Under the pieces are notes generated by a model. The model saw nothing but the letters and a program-made list of their open reading frames with translations, was not told the DNA's origin and did no database searches. A program made the translations under genes and the position numbers. A stretch of DNA of 64,000 nucleotides from positions 4,437,863 through 4,501,862 of the forward strand of contig CAJINV010000003.1 in the NCBI GenBank assembly GCA_905178155.1, read 5' to 3'. The DNA is from Amoebophrya sp. A120 (lineage: Eukaryota; Sar; Dinophyceae; Syndiniales; Amoebophryaceae). Shown here one piece after another: positions 33,273 to 44,738 of the stretch. Each line of letters opens with the position of its first letter. The stretch's first letter is position 1.

Positions 33273-36200
33273 TCACGACAGACGCTGCGAAGCGCCGCGG
33301 CCCAAATAGGCAGGCGTCGTTGATTTCTTGGCCGCAGCAAAGAGCTCGTGACTCGAGATGCCGAGTGTCTCCATTCGCCGAGCCAGCTCGCCGATGAGCA
33401 CACCGTACCGGGTTTGAAACTCTTTGTAGGAAAGGCACAAATCCGGCAGGGGAAACCAGCCGTTGTAGCTTCCCGCAACGAAAATGTCCTCCCAGTCCAG
33501 GTGCGCGGCGGAAACATTCTGTTTTGATTGACATAGATAAACCACGATAGAAACCAGTGTGGTTCCAAATTCGCGAGTCCCTATTCGCATACATACTTAC
33601 ACTACCACCGTGAATCATTTTTTTCTTCTAAGTATTCGGCAAACAAAAGCACAGTACCGCCTCCTCGGCAAAGGCCAAAACCGCTTCCTTGAAGACGTCA
33701 CACCGCACACGGTAGTCGGTTTCCTGGAAGAGGTTCTCGACCCGTTTTACGTTGGAGAACAGTAAGATCGTAAACAGGTCGTCCAAGTGGCGGCGCAAAT
33801 AGGCGCACGCGCGCACGCACACGGTGGCGAATAGATGCTGGTAGGTAAGCGTGGGCTCATTGCGGAACAGTTGGACCGCGGTGACCCACTCGTAGACCGG
33901 CCGCGCGACGGTCTCCGCCACGCGCAGCTCGGCGAAAATCCGCGCCAGCCCCGCCTCCGAAATGGCGTCCGTGGGACTGACCTTGGCGATCGCCAGCGTT
34001 TCCGGCAAATCCAGGTCCACCCCCGTGATGACGTCCAGGAACTCGCGCACGTCCTTGCGCAGCTCGCGCACCATCTTCTCCTGCTCCGGCTTGGCCACCG
34101 CGCGCTTGCTGTCCACGTGGTGGCAGTAGCGGCGAAAATCCTTGTAGGCGATGGTCAGCTGGCCCTCGTTGGCGCTCGTGACCGCGACGTCCTTGTTCGT
34201 GATGTCGATGATGTCCACCGTCCGCCGGGCCTCCGCGTCGGTCATGATCCCCCCGCCAAGCACCTGGTACACAAATTTGAGAAACAGGCTCCGCGACACG
34301 GTGGGCGTCGCGTTCGCATTCCCGTCATTCGCCCGGTTCTCGAGTAGCGCGAAGGTGAAGTAGGCCGGCAGGTTGAAGCAGTACTGGTTGGTGCGCAGGA
34401 AAAGCTCGCGCCGGGACGCGTCGCCCACGTGGGACAGATCGACCGACGTCTTGGGCGGCGGGGCACTCTGGGCCACCTCGTCGACGTACCCGAACCGACG
34501 ACTTCGGAAGCGGTTGAACGACTCCAGAAATTCCTGCAGCGTAAACGTCTTGTCGCCGCCATACCGCTGGTAACACTCCTTGTCGCTGTCCGAAAGCGGG
34601 AGGCCTGTGTGTTTTGTTTTTCAGAAGATAAGTGGCTCTACTTCTCGCAGATGATGAACGCGTTCGTGCAAAAAAGAAAACATTGACTGCAGATACAGTA
34701 AGACAAAAAAAGGTAGAAAGCGTCCCAAGAAAGTTTTGCTTCTTTCCTTACCGAGCTTCTTCAGCATGAGGATGAAGTCATCGATCGTGAGCTTGCCGTC
34801 CTGGTCTGCGTCTAGAATCCGGAAGGCTTTGATTGGGTCCACGTGTGAGGCCAGTATGACTTCGAACAGCTTGAGAAACAGCGAGTTGTTTTCGAAGTCG
34901 TAGAAGTAGAAGAAGACCTTCTGCATCTTGGAAATGTTTTCCTCGGTGACCTCCATGCGCCGCTGCGCTTTGCTCCAAGAGCAAAAGGCCTGTAGCGCCA
35001 GTACGCTCGCAAGGCCACTGCTGTTCAGTCCAAGCTCCTTCCACGCAGCGACGGCTATGGCCACGTCGTCGCGATTTGGATTTCTCGCAATCAGCGCGGC
35101 GGCATTGTCCAACATCGCCACGGCATCCGCAGTTTTCGTGCAGCCAGAGATCAGTAGCGACAACAGCTCCTTAATGATGTTGACGGCCGCGGGGTGGGAG
35201 GGTAACTTTGGCATATCCACCGGCTCCGCAAGCGCTGTTACATCCTCGCTAGCTACAAGGATCTCAGGCGCCGCCTTTGGAGCGACAGCGACATCACCTG
35301 CTAGTTGAAATTTCAGTGGTCAAAGCACGAAAATGAAGAAAATCAGAGTAGCCTTCACGAAGACAGGGACGGATCTTACTTACGTTGCCGAGTAGCAATC
35401 GATCCTTCAATGCTGCAGAAAACGAACCAGCTCAATAAATAGTACCCTCAGCGTCCTCCACCAGCATCGGGTCGCTGCTGGAATCTGGAGCGGTAGTGGC
35501 TCGATCCATCTCCCGTTGTAGACGGTCCAGATCCACGTGCCTTTTATGGCTGACGACTTCCAGGTAGTCGGCGAGGCACTGAGCCGGATCCTCCCAGTCC
35601 GCCGCCGTCAGGACCTCCGCCGTGAGCACGTGCTCAAATGCTTTTCTGTGGACCACCGTTATCCGCCGGCGCTCCATGGTTGCCTGTTGTATTTGAGCAA
35701 GGTGCTGCCCGGGGCTGGTAGCGTCGTCTTCTTGTTCTGGTGGCCGCATACTATTTTCGTCCAGCGGTGGTGCCGCGCCCACGACCATGCCGGCGTACGC
35801 GGACTGTGCGAACGGGACCGCCGCTTTGGCGGGCGAGCTTGGCTGATTCCCCTCGACGATCCCGGTGGCTGCCTTCCGCGGCGATTGCGACTTGTTTCGA
35901 CTACTCGCCGTGCCCTGTAGCAGTCGCGAGCTCTGAGGCGGGGTTCTCAGGGCGCGCTCTACCTGCGACTGCGTCACGACTCCGACATGATCGGGAGTTG
36001 TGGTGGAACGACGAGGCTTGCTGCCCGAAGCAGCTGAGGCCCCGCTCAAGGACGCGACGAGCGCATCAACTTGGAACGAGTAGGCCCGGAAAAGGTCCTT
36101 GACATTGCGACCCTCCAGCGCGTTGCTCAGCGCCACCAGGCACCGTTTCGCCTTGAACTCGCTCTCCTGCTTCCTTTCCAGGTAGCGCTGAAACACCTCG

Positions 36201-39200
36201 ACCAGAAATCGCACCTCTAATTCCGTGTTTTCCGGCGCGAGGAGGATGTCGAAGATTTGTCGCACGCAGACCTTCAGCGTCCCCTCCTCGGGTGGGAAAA
36301 ATCGCGTCAGCGTCTTTACAAGGCGATCGCAGGACAGCGAAGCAGCGGCGGTCCCCGGTGTGGTCTGTTCGCCAAGGAGCTTGTTGATCTCGAAGAGGAA
36401 CGAGGTCTCGTCCTGCGCCAGTGCGCCTATGCGGCTGAGTGCTTCCCTGACCGGCGCGACGCGCTGGCGAAGCCACTCGCGCACGAAGCTGCACGAGACC
36501 ATGGCGCGCTCACGCTCCTGCACGGCATCGAACCCGAGCATCACCCGGCCCTCGCTTTCGCCCCATACCTGCGCGGTTACCGCGTTGGCTTCCTGTTTGG
36601 TCAGCACGGCCTGAAGCGCGAGATGGCGCTCTAGCTCTGCGATCGACATCTCGGTCATACCGACCGGTGGCTCTACGTCGTCAGTTGCGAGACCCGCGGC
36701 CACCACCTTTCGCAGAGCGGTGGGAAACAACGGCGCACTGCGATAGTAGTCCGATCCGGAACTCCCACCGTACTGGAGAGACCCGCCGGCTATCCCGCCT
36801 GGTGGTCCAAGCGACGACATAGGGAACGATGCGGTGCCTTGGCGCACGTCTTCCGCCTCGGAAACTACGGCCACAAACGTTTCTTTTGTCGTAGTCGGCT
36901 CTGCCGGTCGCTGCTGCACTCCAGCTTCGGACGCTGTACGCAGTGGGAGTGACCCGAGGCCGGTCGAGGACGATCCGGCATCGTCTGCAAACGAATCTGC
37001 GTAGCCAGTTGCGCACTGCAAGCTCACCTCCAGCGTCGAAGGGTTTGCAGGGGCCCCACTGCTGTCTTGGTCGACGGAAACCGGCTGAACGCTCGCGCGG
37101 CACGACATACTGCCGTCCGGCCACGGCACCTGCACCTTGCATATTCCAAGCAGCGACCTGGCAGCGAATTCCGTCGTGCTGCGCCGCTCTGACCAAACCT
37201 GCACAAACAACTTGTTCGGCCCCCCAAGCGGCAGATCGAAGAAGTGCTGCGACGAGTACCGAAAGGAGTTCGCAGGCATCCAGGGTGACTCCATCTCTTG
37301 AAAACGACTCGTCCCCCCCGGCGTACTTGTACCGCTGCTGGCGCTCGTTGGCAGCTTGTAGGAGACGAGTATGTTACTCGTTGGCGGGACGGTAGAAGCC
37401 CCCTCGTTGGCGGACGCAAACGACCCGATCTGCAGCCGGAGACACTGTTTCATCGGCACCACCTTGACCTTGAAGCACGCTTTGCCGATGATTTTGCGCG
37501 CCCCCTCGCTGCTGTGGATCGGGACTGTGTACTCCTCTTTGGTCAGGGCCTCCTCGTTGACCGGAACTTCGGCGGAATACGCCTCGGAAACTAGCTTCAA
37601 CGCACTGTACTCCGAAACGGAGGAGTAGGCCGTGATGTGGGACGCGCGGACCGCCTCGCTGACCATCAAACTGCGCGCATCCAGGTACGGCGACAGCAGG
37701 GCCGAACCGCCGGTCGTCGCGCTGGCGGGCAACTGGATCTCCATCGCGAGCTCCGCGGCGACGCTCTGCTTCGCCGACCCGGAGCCAGAAGGTGTGATCA
37801 GCGCGGGCGAGTTCGCCGGCAGCACGCCGCGCGTGAAGTCGCGCTTGGCCGCGTCGGCATTGAAGTAGACTTTGGTAACCATTTCCTTCTTCGTCTCCTT
37901 CTGGATGTGCATCACCTGCGCCCGCTGCGAGTGGCACGACACCAGGTTCGCCGACTGCTTCGCCTGAAGGACCAGCGACGCGCGCTTCACATTCATGCCC
38001 CGAAACGTAACCCACTGCAACGACACGATGCCTTTTGCAAGGGCGGTGGGCGCAGCTATTGCTTGCTGAGACGCGGCGGCGGGCGCCGCCCCAGTTGGAA
38101 CTACTTCCAGTGGGGCAGAAGTAGATGGGCCTTCGGCAGGTGCAGCTTTTGTAGCGCTAACCGTGGGCTCGGGCTTCACGAACATGTTAAAGGCGTGCAC
38201 GCCCTGCTCCGTCTGCTCCTGCGGGTGTGCTTTTGGAGGACGCTGTTCTACAGACGCTCGCAACGACGCGGCAACTGGTATAGTTTCCGTATCGCCTTTT
38301 GTTTCCAGAAGATAGATCCAGCAGAAGTGAATGAGTGAATGATTTACCCAACTGACGGGGTTATTGGAAATGCTAGCAACTACTGTTCGACGTAACTACT
38401 ATCTCCTAGGGGAAAGGCAAACTTCTTGCCTTTGCACCACTTCTCGTGCTTCCTCATCTTTTCCACTCTCTTTTCCACTGCTTTGCAATAGTGCAGCTGA
38501 TCCTTGACCCTGAAACCCGATGGTCGCACATCATCCTTGACGCTGAAAATTTAACTTTTTCATGCCACAAGAATTTTTGCGCTAAGTGACATTGAAACAA
38601 AAAAACACAGAAGTACTCACCATTGTGAAAAGGATCCGCTGCCATGATTGTTTCAAGGTGTGCTTGCGGTTTGAGGCCCCCTCGAGAGACGTTCTCGGCT
38701 AGGCTCTCCGTCATATCTTCGCGCAGCTTTTCTGCACGCTCTGCCAAGGCAGCCCATTGCCGCGCGGCCGACCCGTTGACGTCATCAATGTCAGCGGAGC
38801 TGAAACGGGGTGAGGTTGGCAACGTCTGCATTGCATTCGACCAGGCGTTTGATGCGCTACCACTAGACTCCGCAGCTGCATATGACGAACCTTTGAAGAT
38901 ATTCGCTGGTTTGTAGAAGTTCTGCAAAAAAAAAGGTACACTCTGCCAACAGTTCCACAAAACAATGACACTGATGCACGTATCTTTCCTTGGTTTTCAA
39001 ATTTGATTTCCACGCTTATGTACAATATACGAGCTGCAATCACTGTTTATTTTTTACCACTTGGTCGTGCCTTCGGGCCCCCCTCGGTCGTAGTTACGGG
39101 CTCTTTCCAGCAGGTGACTATGGAGATATCGATGTCGCTGCTCCCGATGCGAAACCGCCCCCCGACGTCCAGCGTGGTGTGGGATCCCGCGGTCTGCACG

Positions 39201-39758
39201 AAGGGTTGCAGGTCGATGCTTCCAACCTCGTCCCCAATGCGAACGTCGACGGACGGATCGTCTGCCAAGTAGTACCCAAACCGCTCCGGTGAGGTGTTAA
39301 TCGGGATCTCCAAAGGTTCGTTCGGCAGCAGTTTCATCTCCCGCGTTTCCCCCCACCAAAGCAAGTAAACAGGGCCGTCTGAGAATTCAGTTCAGAGCTT
39401 CATCAAATGCAAAATGAGAAGTCAGAAAGGAGCAAAGAAAAGCAAAAGCTGCTATATTCAACATTGGATTTTAGCATTCTGACGAGTCTCGTGTTTACAA
39501 AAAGAATCAATAGATACACACTTCTTACCTGCCTGCGTGACATCTATGCGGACGTACCCCCGAGAGGTACCCCGCACATTCGGAGGCAGGGTGAACGAAC
39601 CGCTCATTAGCTCCTGAAAGCGGAAGCTCCTCCAGAGGTCCCTCACATAATTTTTTCCATTGATAATTTTTGCGAAGTACAGGTGTACTTTGACACCATT
39701 CGCGTATCGAAAGACAGCATGGTCTCCTACTCTCACTTGTAGGGCTGTGTGTTGGCAC
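33273..39758 (-). CDS. large multi-exon protein with C2-like and EF-hand regions
   Basis: One gene of about 1,800 residues assembled from seven exons: about 39530-39758, 39098-39378, 38621-38921, 35446-38295, 34752-35297, 33658-34604 and 33273-33518. Every junction is GT-AG and phase-matched: QA|DGPVYLLWW, WKEP|NFYKP, HNG|GDTETIP, DAEG|DVAVAP, KKLG|LPLSDSD and EEA|NVSAAH. The N-terminal part has two beta-rich, C2-like blocks (GDHAVFRYANGVKVHLYF; SVDVRIGDEVGSIDL). The large central exon is Ser/Thr/Ala-rich with further beta-rich segments. The C-terminal part has a canonical EF-hand, DADQDGKLTIDDF, plus a weaker one (DIIDITNKDVAV...GQLTIAYKDF), so calcium control is likely. The true 5' end is not found: the frame is open at 39758 and lacks a convincing ATG. 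Function unknown; a cytoskeletal or membrane-linked calcium-responsive scaffold is a guess. Confidence 0.6.
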
Positions 39759-40188
39759 GGTGTCAGTGAGATAAAAGTGAAACTGGTGAACAGAAAAAAG
39801 TATTATTTTGTTCGTTTGTTCGTTCTCGATGGAAGCGCGGTATTCGGGTTGAAAGCGTTGCTTTCCCCTCGTCGCGACACTAGAGCAACTTGAAGAAAGC
39901 CGCTCTTTGGCTAAACAGTTTCTTGATGACTACTTCAAGAAATAAAACACTCTTTGGCATAGAGAAGAGAGTATATTAGACCAGTCTCTTTATTGTACAA
40001 CTTCTTCCTTGGATTGCATGAACACGGCTGCATGTACTTCTGCGTGTCATCCATTTGCTTTTGCTGCATTCCTGCAAACTGCTCCGCTTTTTATACTGGT
40101 ATTAAAGTAGATTCCTCTCTTCTAGTCGGCTAGATGCTAAAAATGCAGGTCTTGCTCCTCCAGCAGATGAAACAGATCAAGATCTTTA
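39759..40188. other. spacer, may hold the first exon of the C2/EF-hand gene
   Basis: About 430 bases. A minus-strand ATG near 39960 (MPKSVLFLEVVIKKLF) could be a first exon of the gene below it, but the donor is weak. Nothing else seen. Confidence 0.35.
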
Positions 40189-42891
40189 TCAACAACTTCG
40201 AAGGTGTGGAGCGTATGTCTCGCACCGCGGATCCACTCCGTTTAACAGTGTCTGTCCCAAATATCCAGTATTCGTATCGTTTATGTTATTCCGCAAGGAC
40301 GTCACCCAAAACTTGCGATACGGGTCTGCCGTTATGGACGCGGAACAGTGATCGTGCAGCGCCACGTAGTCCCACAAAGTGCCACACGGCTGAAAAAAAA
40401 AATCCCACATTCCGTTGTAAGACCGTTCCACGCGAGCCGCAAGGGTATCATCGCCGATTACGACGAGACCCGGATGCATCCCAAAGTTCGGCCTCCACCC
40501 CATTCCTGTGTACAGCTGCAGAAGTGGCACCAGGGGCAGGCCTTGAACGAGTAGAAATGCCCCCAACTCTGTAAGAAAGGTCAGCTTGGGAAAGAATAGC
40601 GACTGGGCCTCTCTTACCCAATAACCTTCCCCCGTCCGCCAGAAAAGCGCTTTCGGCAGCGCAACCCATTCGAGAGTGACAAGAAGGGTGTTAGCCAGGG
40701 CGAAAACGACCGCGAGCACCCAGGCGGCAAGCAGCATGAAGACTCGGAGCTGGAACAGTCGGGGAAACTGCATCAAATGGGCCAAGGGGGCGACATCGCT
40801 GCAGCGGAACAAAGGGTTAGTCCCGTCGAAAAGTGCCTCGTTCTGATAGGGATGGAGTAAGTCTTCAAACGACCACGGCGCCACGTGAATGTCAGCGAAT
40901 GAGGGATCGCTTGCAATGCTGGCCTCCCATTGAGCTTCGTCCGCACCAACCAGAGCTGTCACAAGGTTGATTCGCTCTCCATACACCAGCTGCAGCGTCT
41001 CGAAAAAAAGCAGCAGAACAACTGAGAGTGGCGCGGCAAGCACATGAAGAGCCTGCATTGCGCTGGAGTGGTGTTTTGTCCCCTCTCGCGCCTGGTGTAG
41101 TAGCACAGCGATACGATCCACGGAGTCCGGCTGTCCGCGCAAGGCAGTGTCCGCTGGCAGCGTCATAGAGGCGTCGCGCTGGACCGGTAGTTGTGCACGA
41201 CTCGCGGTTTTCTTGTTCTTCATCTTGCCGCCTTCCTCCTGCTCGAGGGGTGCGCGATCCTGGCCTCCTGCGGCTGTACTATGCTCGTCAACTCCAACGC
41301 GCTGCGACGAAACGGGTGAAAAAGTACCGCCGCTCGCCCGGCGGGCCAAACTTCGAGCCTGCCTGGTTTCATCGGTATTGGAAGGCAGTGCGGCGGTCAG
41401 CAGCAAAAGAATGCGCGGCAGCACCAGCCACAGCAGCCGCGTCAGGCGCTCGCCGAAGCTCATCATAAACGGAAAACCCGTCGGAGCTTTTCGATCCTGC
41501 GGGTGGCACCAGGGCTCGTATATCGTCAACGTATACCGCGACAGAAGGAACAGCACTTCGGTGACGATCAAACACACGGCAAAAATCCGCCCGTCCGCAG
41601 TGTCGACCGCCTGCACTATGCTGCTCAGCGTTCCCATGTGTACAAAATCGAAAGGGTAGAACAGGTAGTACTCTTCGTCCGGAACATCTTGAAGACGCCT
41701 CGATCGAGCTTGATTATCAGGCTCTTGGGGCACCAGCTCCTCGTCGCGCAGTATCAAAACAGGTCGGAGTTCTGCGACTTCATCTTCTGCTGACAAATCT
41801 TGAGCTGGATCATTATTTCCCCCGGCAGGCACCACCACAGAAGCTGCCTGACGTCGTCTGCCAAGCGCACGGCGGGGGAAAAGCACTCGAATTAAGGGGA
41901 GCACGATCGCAACAAGCGCCGACAGGAATCCCAGGTTCAGGTAAACGACCGCAGTGATGTACTGATCGGTCGTGCTTTCCAGGGCGTATGCAAGCAGATT
42001 CTGCGTGAATTGCTCGTTCGCCGAACCCACGTCCCGCGCAACCAAGAACCTTCCGTCGATCGCTTTCTGATCCCGTTTCCGCTGGTCTTCGAACGCTTTG
42101 TGATCCTGTTTCCGCTGCTCCTGCACCTGAATCACCGTGCGTTCCAATTCCCGCAGCCGCTGGAAAACGTCGGCGAGAACAGGACTAGGACGCGTAGTTG
42201 TAGTACTTTCAGCAGCCGCCCGCATCACCGGTGGTCCTTCTTTTTTCTCGCCCGGTGGCTGCTCGGAGAAGGCCGCCCCACTGGATTCCTCCGCGGTCCC
42301 CGCAGTGAAGTCTGACCGCGTGGCCCGGGCAGGACTACCAGGTGAATGATCTCCGACAGCAAGAAGTGTACTATTCGGGGAAAGAACACTTGAAAAAGGA
42401 GTGCCGCTGCTGGTGTCGATGCCACGATCGTCTGGCCCTTCCTCCGGAGGAGGTTCTTGTTTTAGTTGTAGATGAGAGGACGGCGGCCCCTGTACTACGT
42501 CTTGCTCTGTTGTAGTCCGCATATTAGTAGTTGTACTCCTCTTTTCTTGCAGCTTTCTTGTCAGGCGATCCGCGCCGAGAAGCTGGCCATCGACTACATG
42601 CAGCTCCTCCGCCTCTTCCACCTTAGAAACCCGATCGTTTCGCTGTAGAGCAGCTCCTCCTGCGGAGGAGGTACTCGTACTACCAGCTTCGCCGCCCGAC
42701 ACCGGCAGATTTTCACCATCGTGGTCTGCCCCGATTCGCGGAACTTTGCTTCTACTCGCAAGCACTGCTGACTTCGGCAAAAATGGATCACCTCCTCCAA
42801 GTAGCAAGAGCAGAAAGCACTGGACGGCGCATGCAAAACCATAACGTCCTCGTTGTCCTCCGCCAATTTCGGCAAAAAAAATGCGCCACAT
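40189..42891 (-). CDS. uncharacterised multi-pass membrane protein with signal peptide
   Basis: 900 codons, one exon. The N-terminus has a signal-like hydrophobic run (FACAVQCFLLLLLGG, about 21-35). A long, low-complexity, Glu/Ser/Thr/Pro-rich region follows, then a short coiled coil (RLRELERTVIQVQEQRKQDHKAFEDQRKRDQKAI). About six membrane spans follow, including YLNLGFLSALVAIVLPLI, AVCLIVTEVLFLLS, LLWLVLPRILLLLTAAL, LAAPLSVVLLLFFETL, FMLLAAWVLAVVFALANTLL and ELGAFLLVQGLPLVPLL. The C-terminal tail is Cys-containing (DPRCETYAPHLRSC). The combination is not one I can assign to a transporter or channel family. Confidence 0.65.
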   Translation of the reverse strand: MWRIFFAEIGGGQRGRYGFACAVQCFLLLLLGGGDPFLPKSAVLASRSKVPRIGADHDGENLPVSGGEAGSTSTSSAGGAALQRNDRVSKVEEAEELHVVDGQLLGADRLTRKLQEKRSTTTNMRTTTEQDVVQGPPSSHLQLKQEPPPEEGPDDRGIDTSSGTPFSSVLSPNSTLLAVGDHSPGSPARATRSDFTAGTAEESSGAAFSEQPPGEKKEGPPVMRAAAESTTTTRPSPVLADVFQRLRELERTVIQVQEQRKQDHKAFEDQRKRDQKAIDGRFLVARDVGSANEQFTQNLLAYALESTTDQYITAVVYLNLGFLSALVAIVLPLIRVLFPRRALGRRRQAASVVVPAGGNNDPAQDLSAEDEVAELRPVLILRDEELVPQEPDNQARSRRLQDVPDEEYYLFYPFDFVHMGTLSSIVQAVDTADGRIFAVCLIVTEVLFLLSRYTLTIYEPWCHPQDRKAPTGFPFMMSFGERLTRLLWLVLPRILLLLTAALPSNTDETRQARSLARRASGGTFSPVSSQRVGVDEHSTAAGGQDRAPLEQEEGGKMKNKKTASRAQLPVQRDASMTLPADTALRGQPDSVDRIAVLLHQAREGTKHHSSAMQALHVLAAPLSVVLLLFFETLQLVYGERINLVTALVGADEAQWEASIASDPSFADIHVAPWSFEDLLHPYQNEALFDGTNPLFRCSDVAPLAHLMQFPRLFQLRVFMLLAAWVLAVVFALANTLLVTLEWVALPKALFWRTGEGYWVREAQSLFFPKLTFLTELGAFLLVQGLPLVPLLQLYTGMGWRPNFGMHPGLVVIGDDTLAARVERSYNGMWDFFFQPCGTLWDYVALHDHCSASITADPYRKFWVTSLRNNINDTNTGYLGQTLLNGVDPRCETYAPHLRSC

Positions 42892-43584
42892 TTTTTCAGC
42901 TCAACTACACCAAAAATCGGGATCAAACCCGACAAGATGACGGACGACTCATCAACAACTTATACAAATTGCTATAGATGACCTGTAGAAGTCACAGAAA
43001 CGGCGTGGCAGCATGGCTTTGGCGTCTGCAGCTGTTCTACTCGCAGAAGACATTTATTATTTTCATCTCTTTGCCTAAAATAAGAAGAAAGAGTTGAACG
43101 AAGCAAAAAGAGTTTCAGCTGCTTCGGTAGCTACACAGGACGCGACTCTCGAGCTACGTTTGCTCCTGTCAAAATACTTATTCTCGAACTGCTGAGCTTG
43201 TCAGGCCCTCAGTTCTTGTCCCAAGAACACGCAAAGTCGCTACAGCCCAGCAGATTCCTGGAGCATTCTGTCGTCCTCCCTGCTAAGTGTAATCCTTGCG
43301 GAATAGAGTTGTGCACACCGTCTGGATATAACATGGTTTCTACTGGTCTTTCTCTTTGAGCTCATAAATGCTGACGCGGCGTGGTGTCGCCACGATTGCG
43401 ACTTCGTGTTGTTTTGCACTGTTGAAACAAAAACATGCGACGTACAGTTTTTGCATTTCTAAATCTGTGTCACTTCTATTTTTATCATCAAAAACGAAAG
43501 CGAAAGGAAAGCTCCAGTTGTCTGTCGCAGAAGCATGAAATGAGATGAAAGCAGAATTCTGTCTTGGTACTATTGGATCGATGA
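42892..43584. other. spacer without recognisable gene
   Basis: About 690 bases, A/T rich. No protein-like frame or repeat noticed. Confidence 0.45.
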
Positions 43585-44173
43585 CTACGCTGTGAGTACT
43601 TCGCTAGCCTGCTTATCCATTTTTCCCAGACCTCGGTCGACGATGTGCCGCATCTTCGTAATGGAGCCCATCACCTTTGGCTCGGCAAACTTTCCGACTG
43701 TCTTTATTGAAGACTTGACGCGGCCTGATCAAGCGTTTTTTACTGTAATTGATTTTTTGTCCAAGTTCTTCACATCAATTGACCAGAATAAATTATACAG
43801 TAGCCGAGAATGATTTTGGGAAAGCGTCCACATAACAAAGCTCACTCAGAAATATCAGAAAATGAATCACGTTTTCCATACCAACTTGCAGATGCAGTTG
43901 GTGTGCCTCGTTTGCAGCTTCCTCGACCGATGGGCAAGGCGCTGCGGACAACAGCAAGCTGACGGGCGCACGAGTGAGTTCGAAAGCTTTGTTGATGCGA
44001 CCAAGCAGGTTCTTCGTTTGGTCTCCGACCTCATCCAAGGCATGGTGAAAATCTTGCAGGTTCCCTTGCAGGCCGGAATTCTGTTCCCCGAGATCTTCGC
44101 TAGCTTCCAGGTACGGCTTGGGCCACTCGAGCATGTGCTGTACCGCCTGCTGCAAGGCCACGTTTTTTGACAT
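43585..44173 (-). CDS. small helical protein of unknown function, two exons
   Basis: About 145 residues from exons 43882-44173 and 43585-43724 (GT-AG, donor GTATGG). Splicing changes the C-terminus from a non-protein-like read-through into VGRVKSSIKTVGKFAEPKVMGSITKMRHIVDRGLGKMDKQASEVLTA. The N-terminus is MSKNVALQQAVQHMLEWPKPYL. The protein is helical and soluble, with several Leu/Val-rich faces; no family recognised. Confidence 0.6.
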
Positions 44174-44738
44174 TGCGTTTGCGCTGGTACAAAGGCGGCA
44201 CCCGGCGTCGAGGACTAGGAGTCGCCCTCCGCAGCTACATAAGTTTCATTCTTTCATAATGCGGCGTGTACGTAATGCAACAAACAATTTCCAACAACTG
44301 CAAGAACTACTATCGTCTGCGAAAAAGTCCTTTCTGCACTGAGATTGTTGGACGCGCTCGCAGCTTCCCTACTGCCATGAACGTGCTCGCAGTCGAAACC
44401 GTGCTACGATGGTTATCGACCCTCTCGTCCGTCTGTCTCCATTCGAGCCTCATTGATTCACTCTAGGCGAGCCAACGAAGAAAGTCTCTGCAAGACACAA
44501 AAAGCGTCGAACTACACCGTACACATTTCACATTCCGGGCCTCTGGTCGCACGACGCGGATGGTCGGAGCGAGGAGCAGTTGTACCGAGACAATTGATAA
44601 TTAGTGGCCAAAATAAGTGCATCTGCTCGGATCGGGTCTCTAGTTCGTTCATTTTCTAGTCTTAATCGTACAAGCGAACCTCGTGTTGAAACATATTTAC
44701 ATTGAAGATTTTTTCTTTCGGTACAGCGATTTGATGCT
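44174..44738. other. spacer without recognisable gene
   Basis: About 565 bases with ordinary composition; only short frames without protein character. Confidence 0.45.

Noticed and set aside
35391-35420. Possible tiny exon (IEGSIATRQ) between the two halves of the C2/EF-hand gene
   Set aside because: Direct splicing from 35446 to 35297 is already in phase, while including this segment needs a donor that is not GT.
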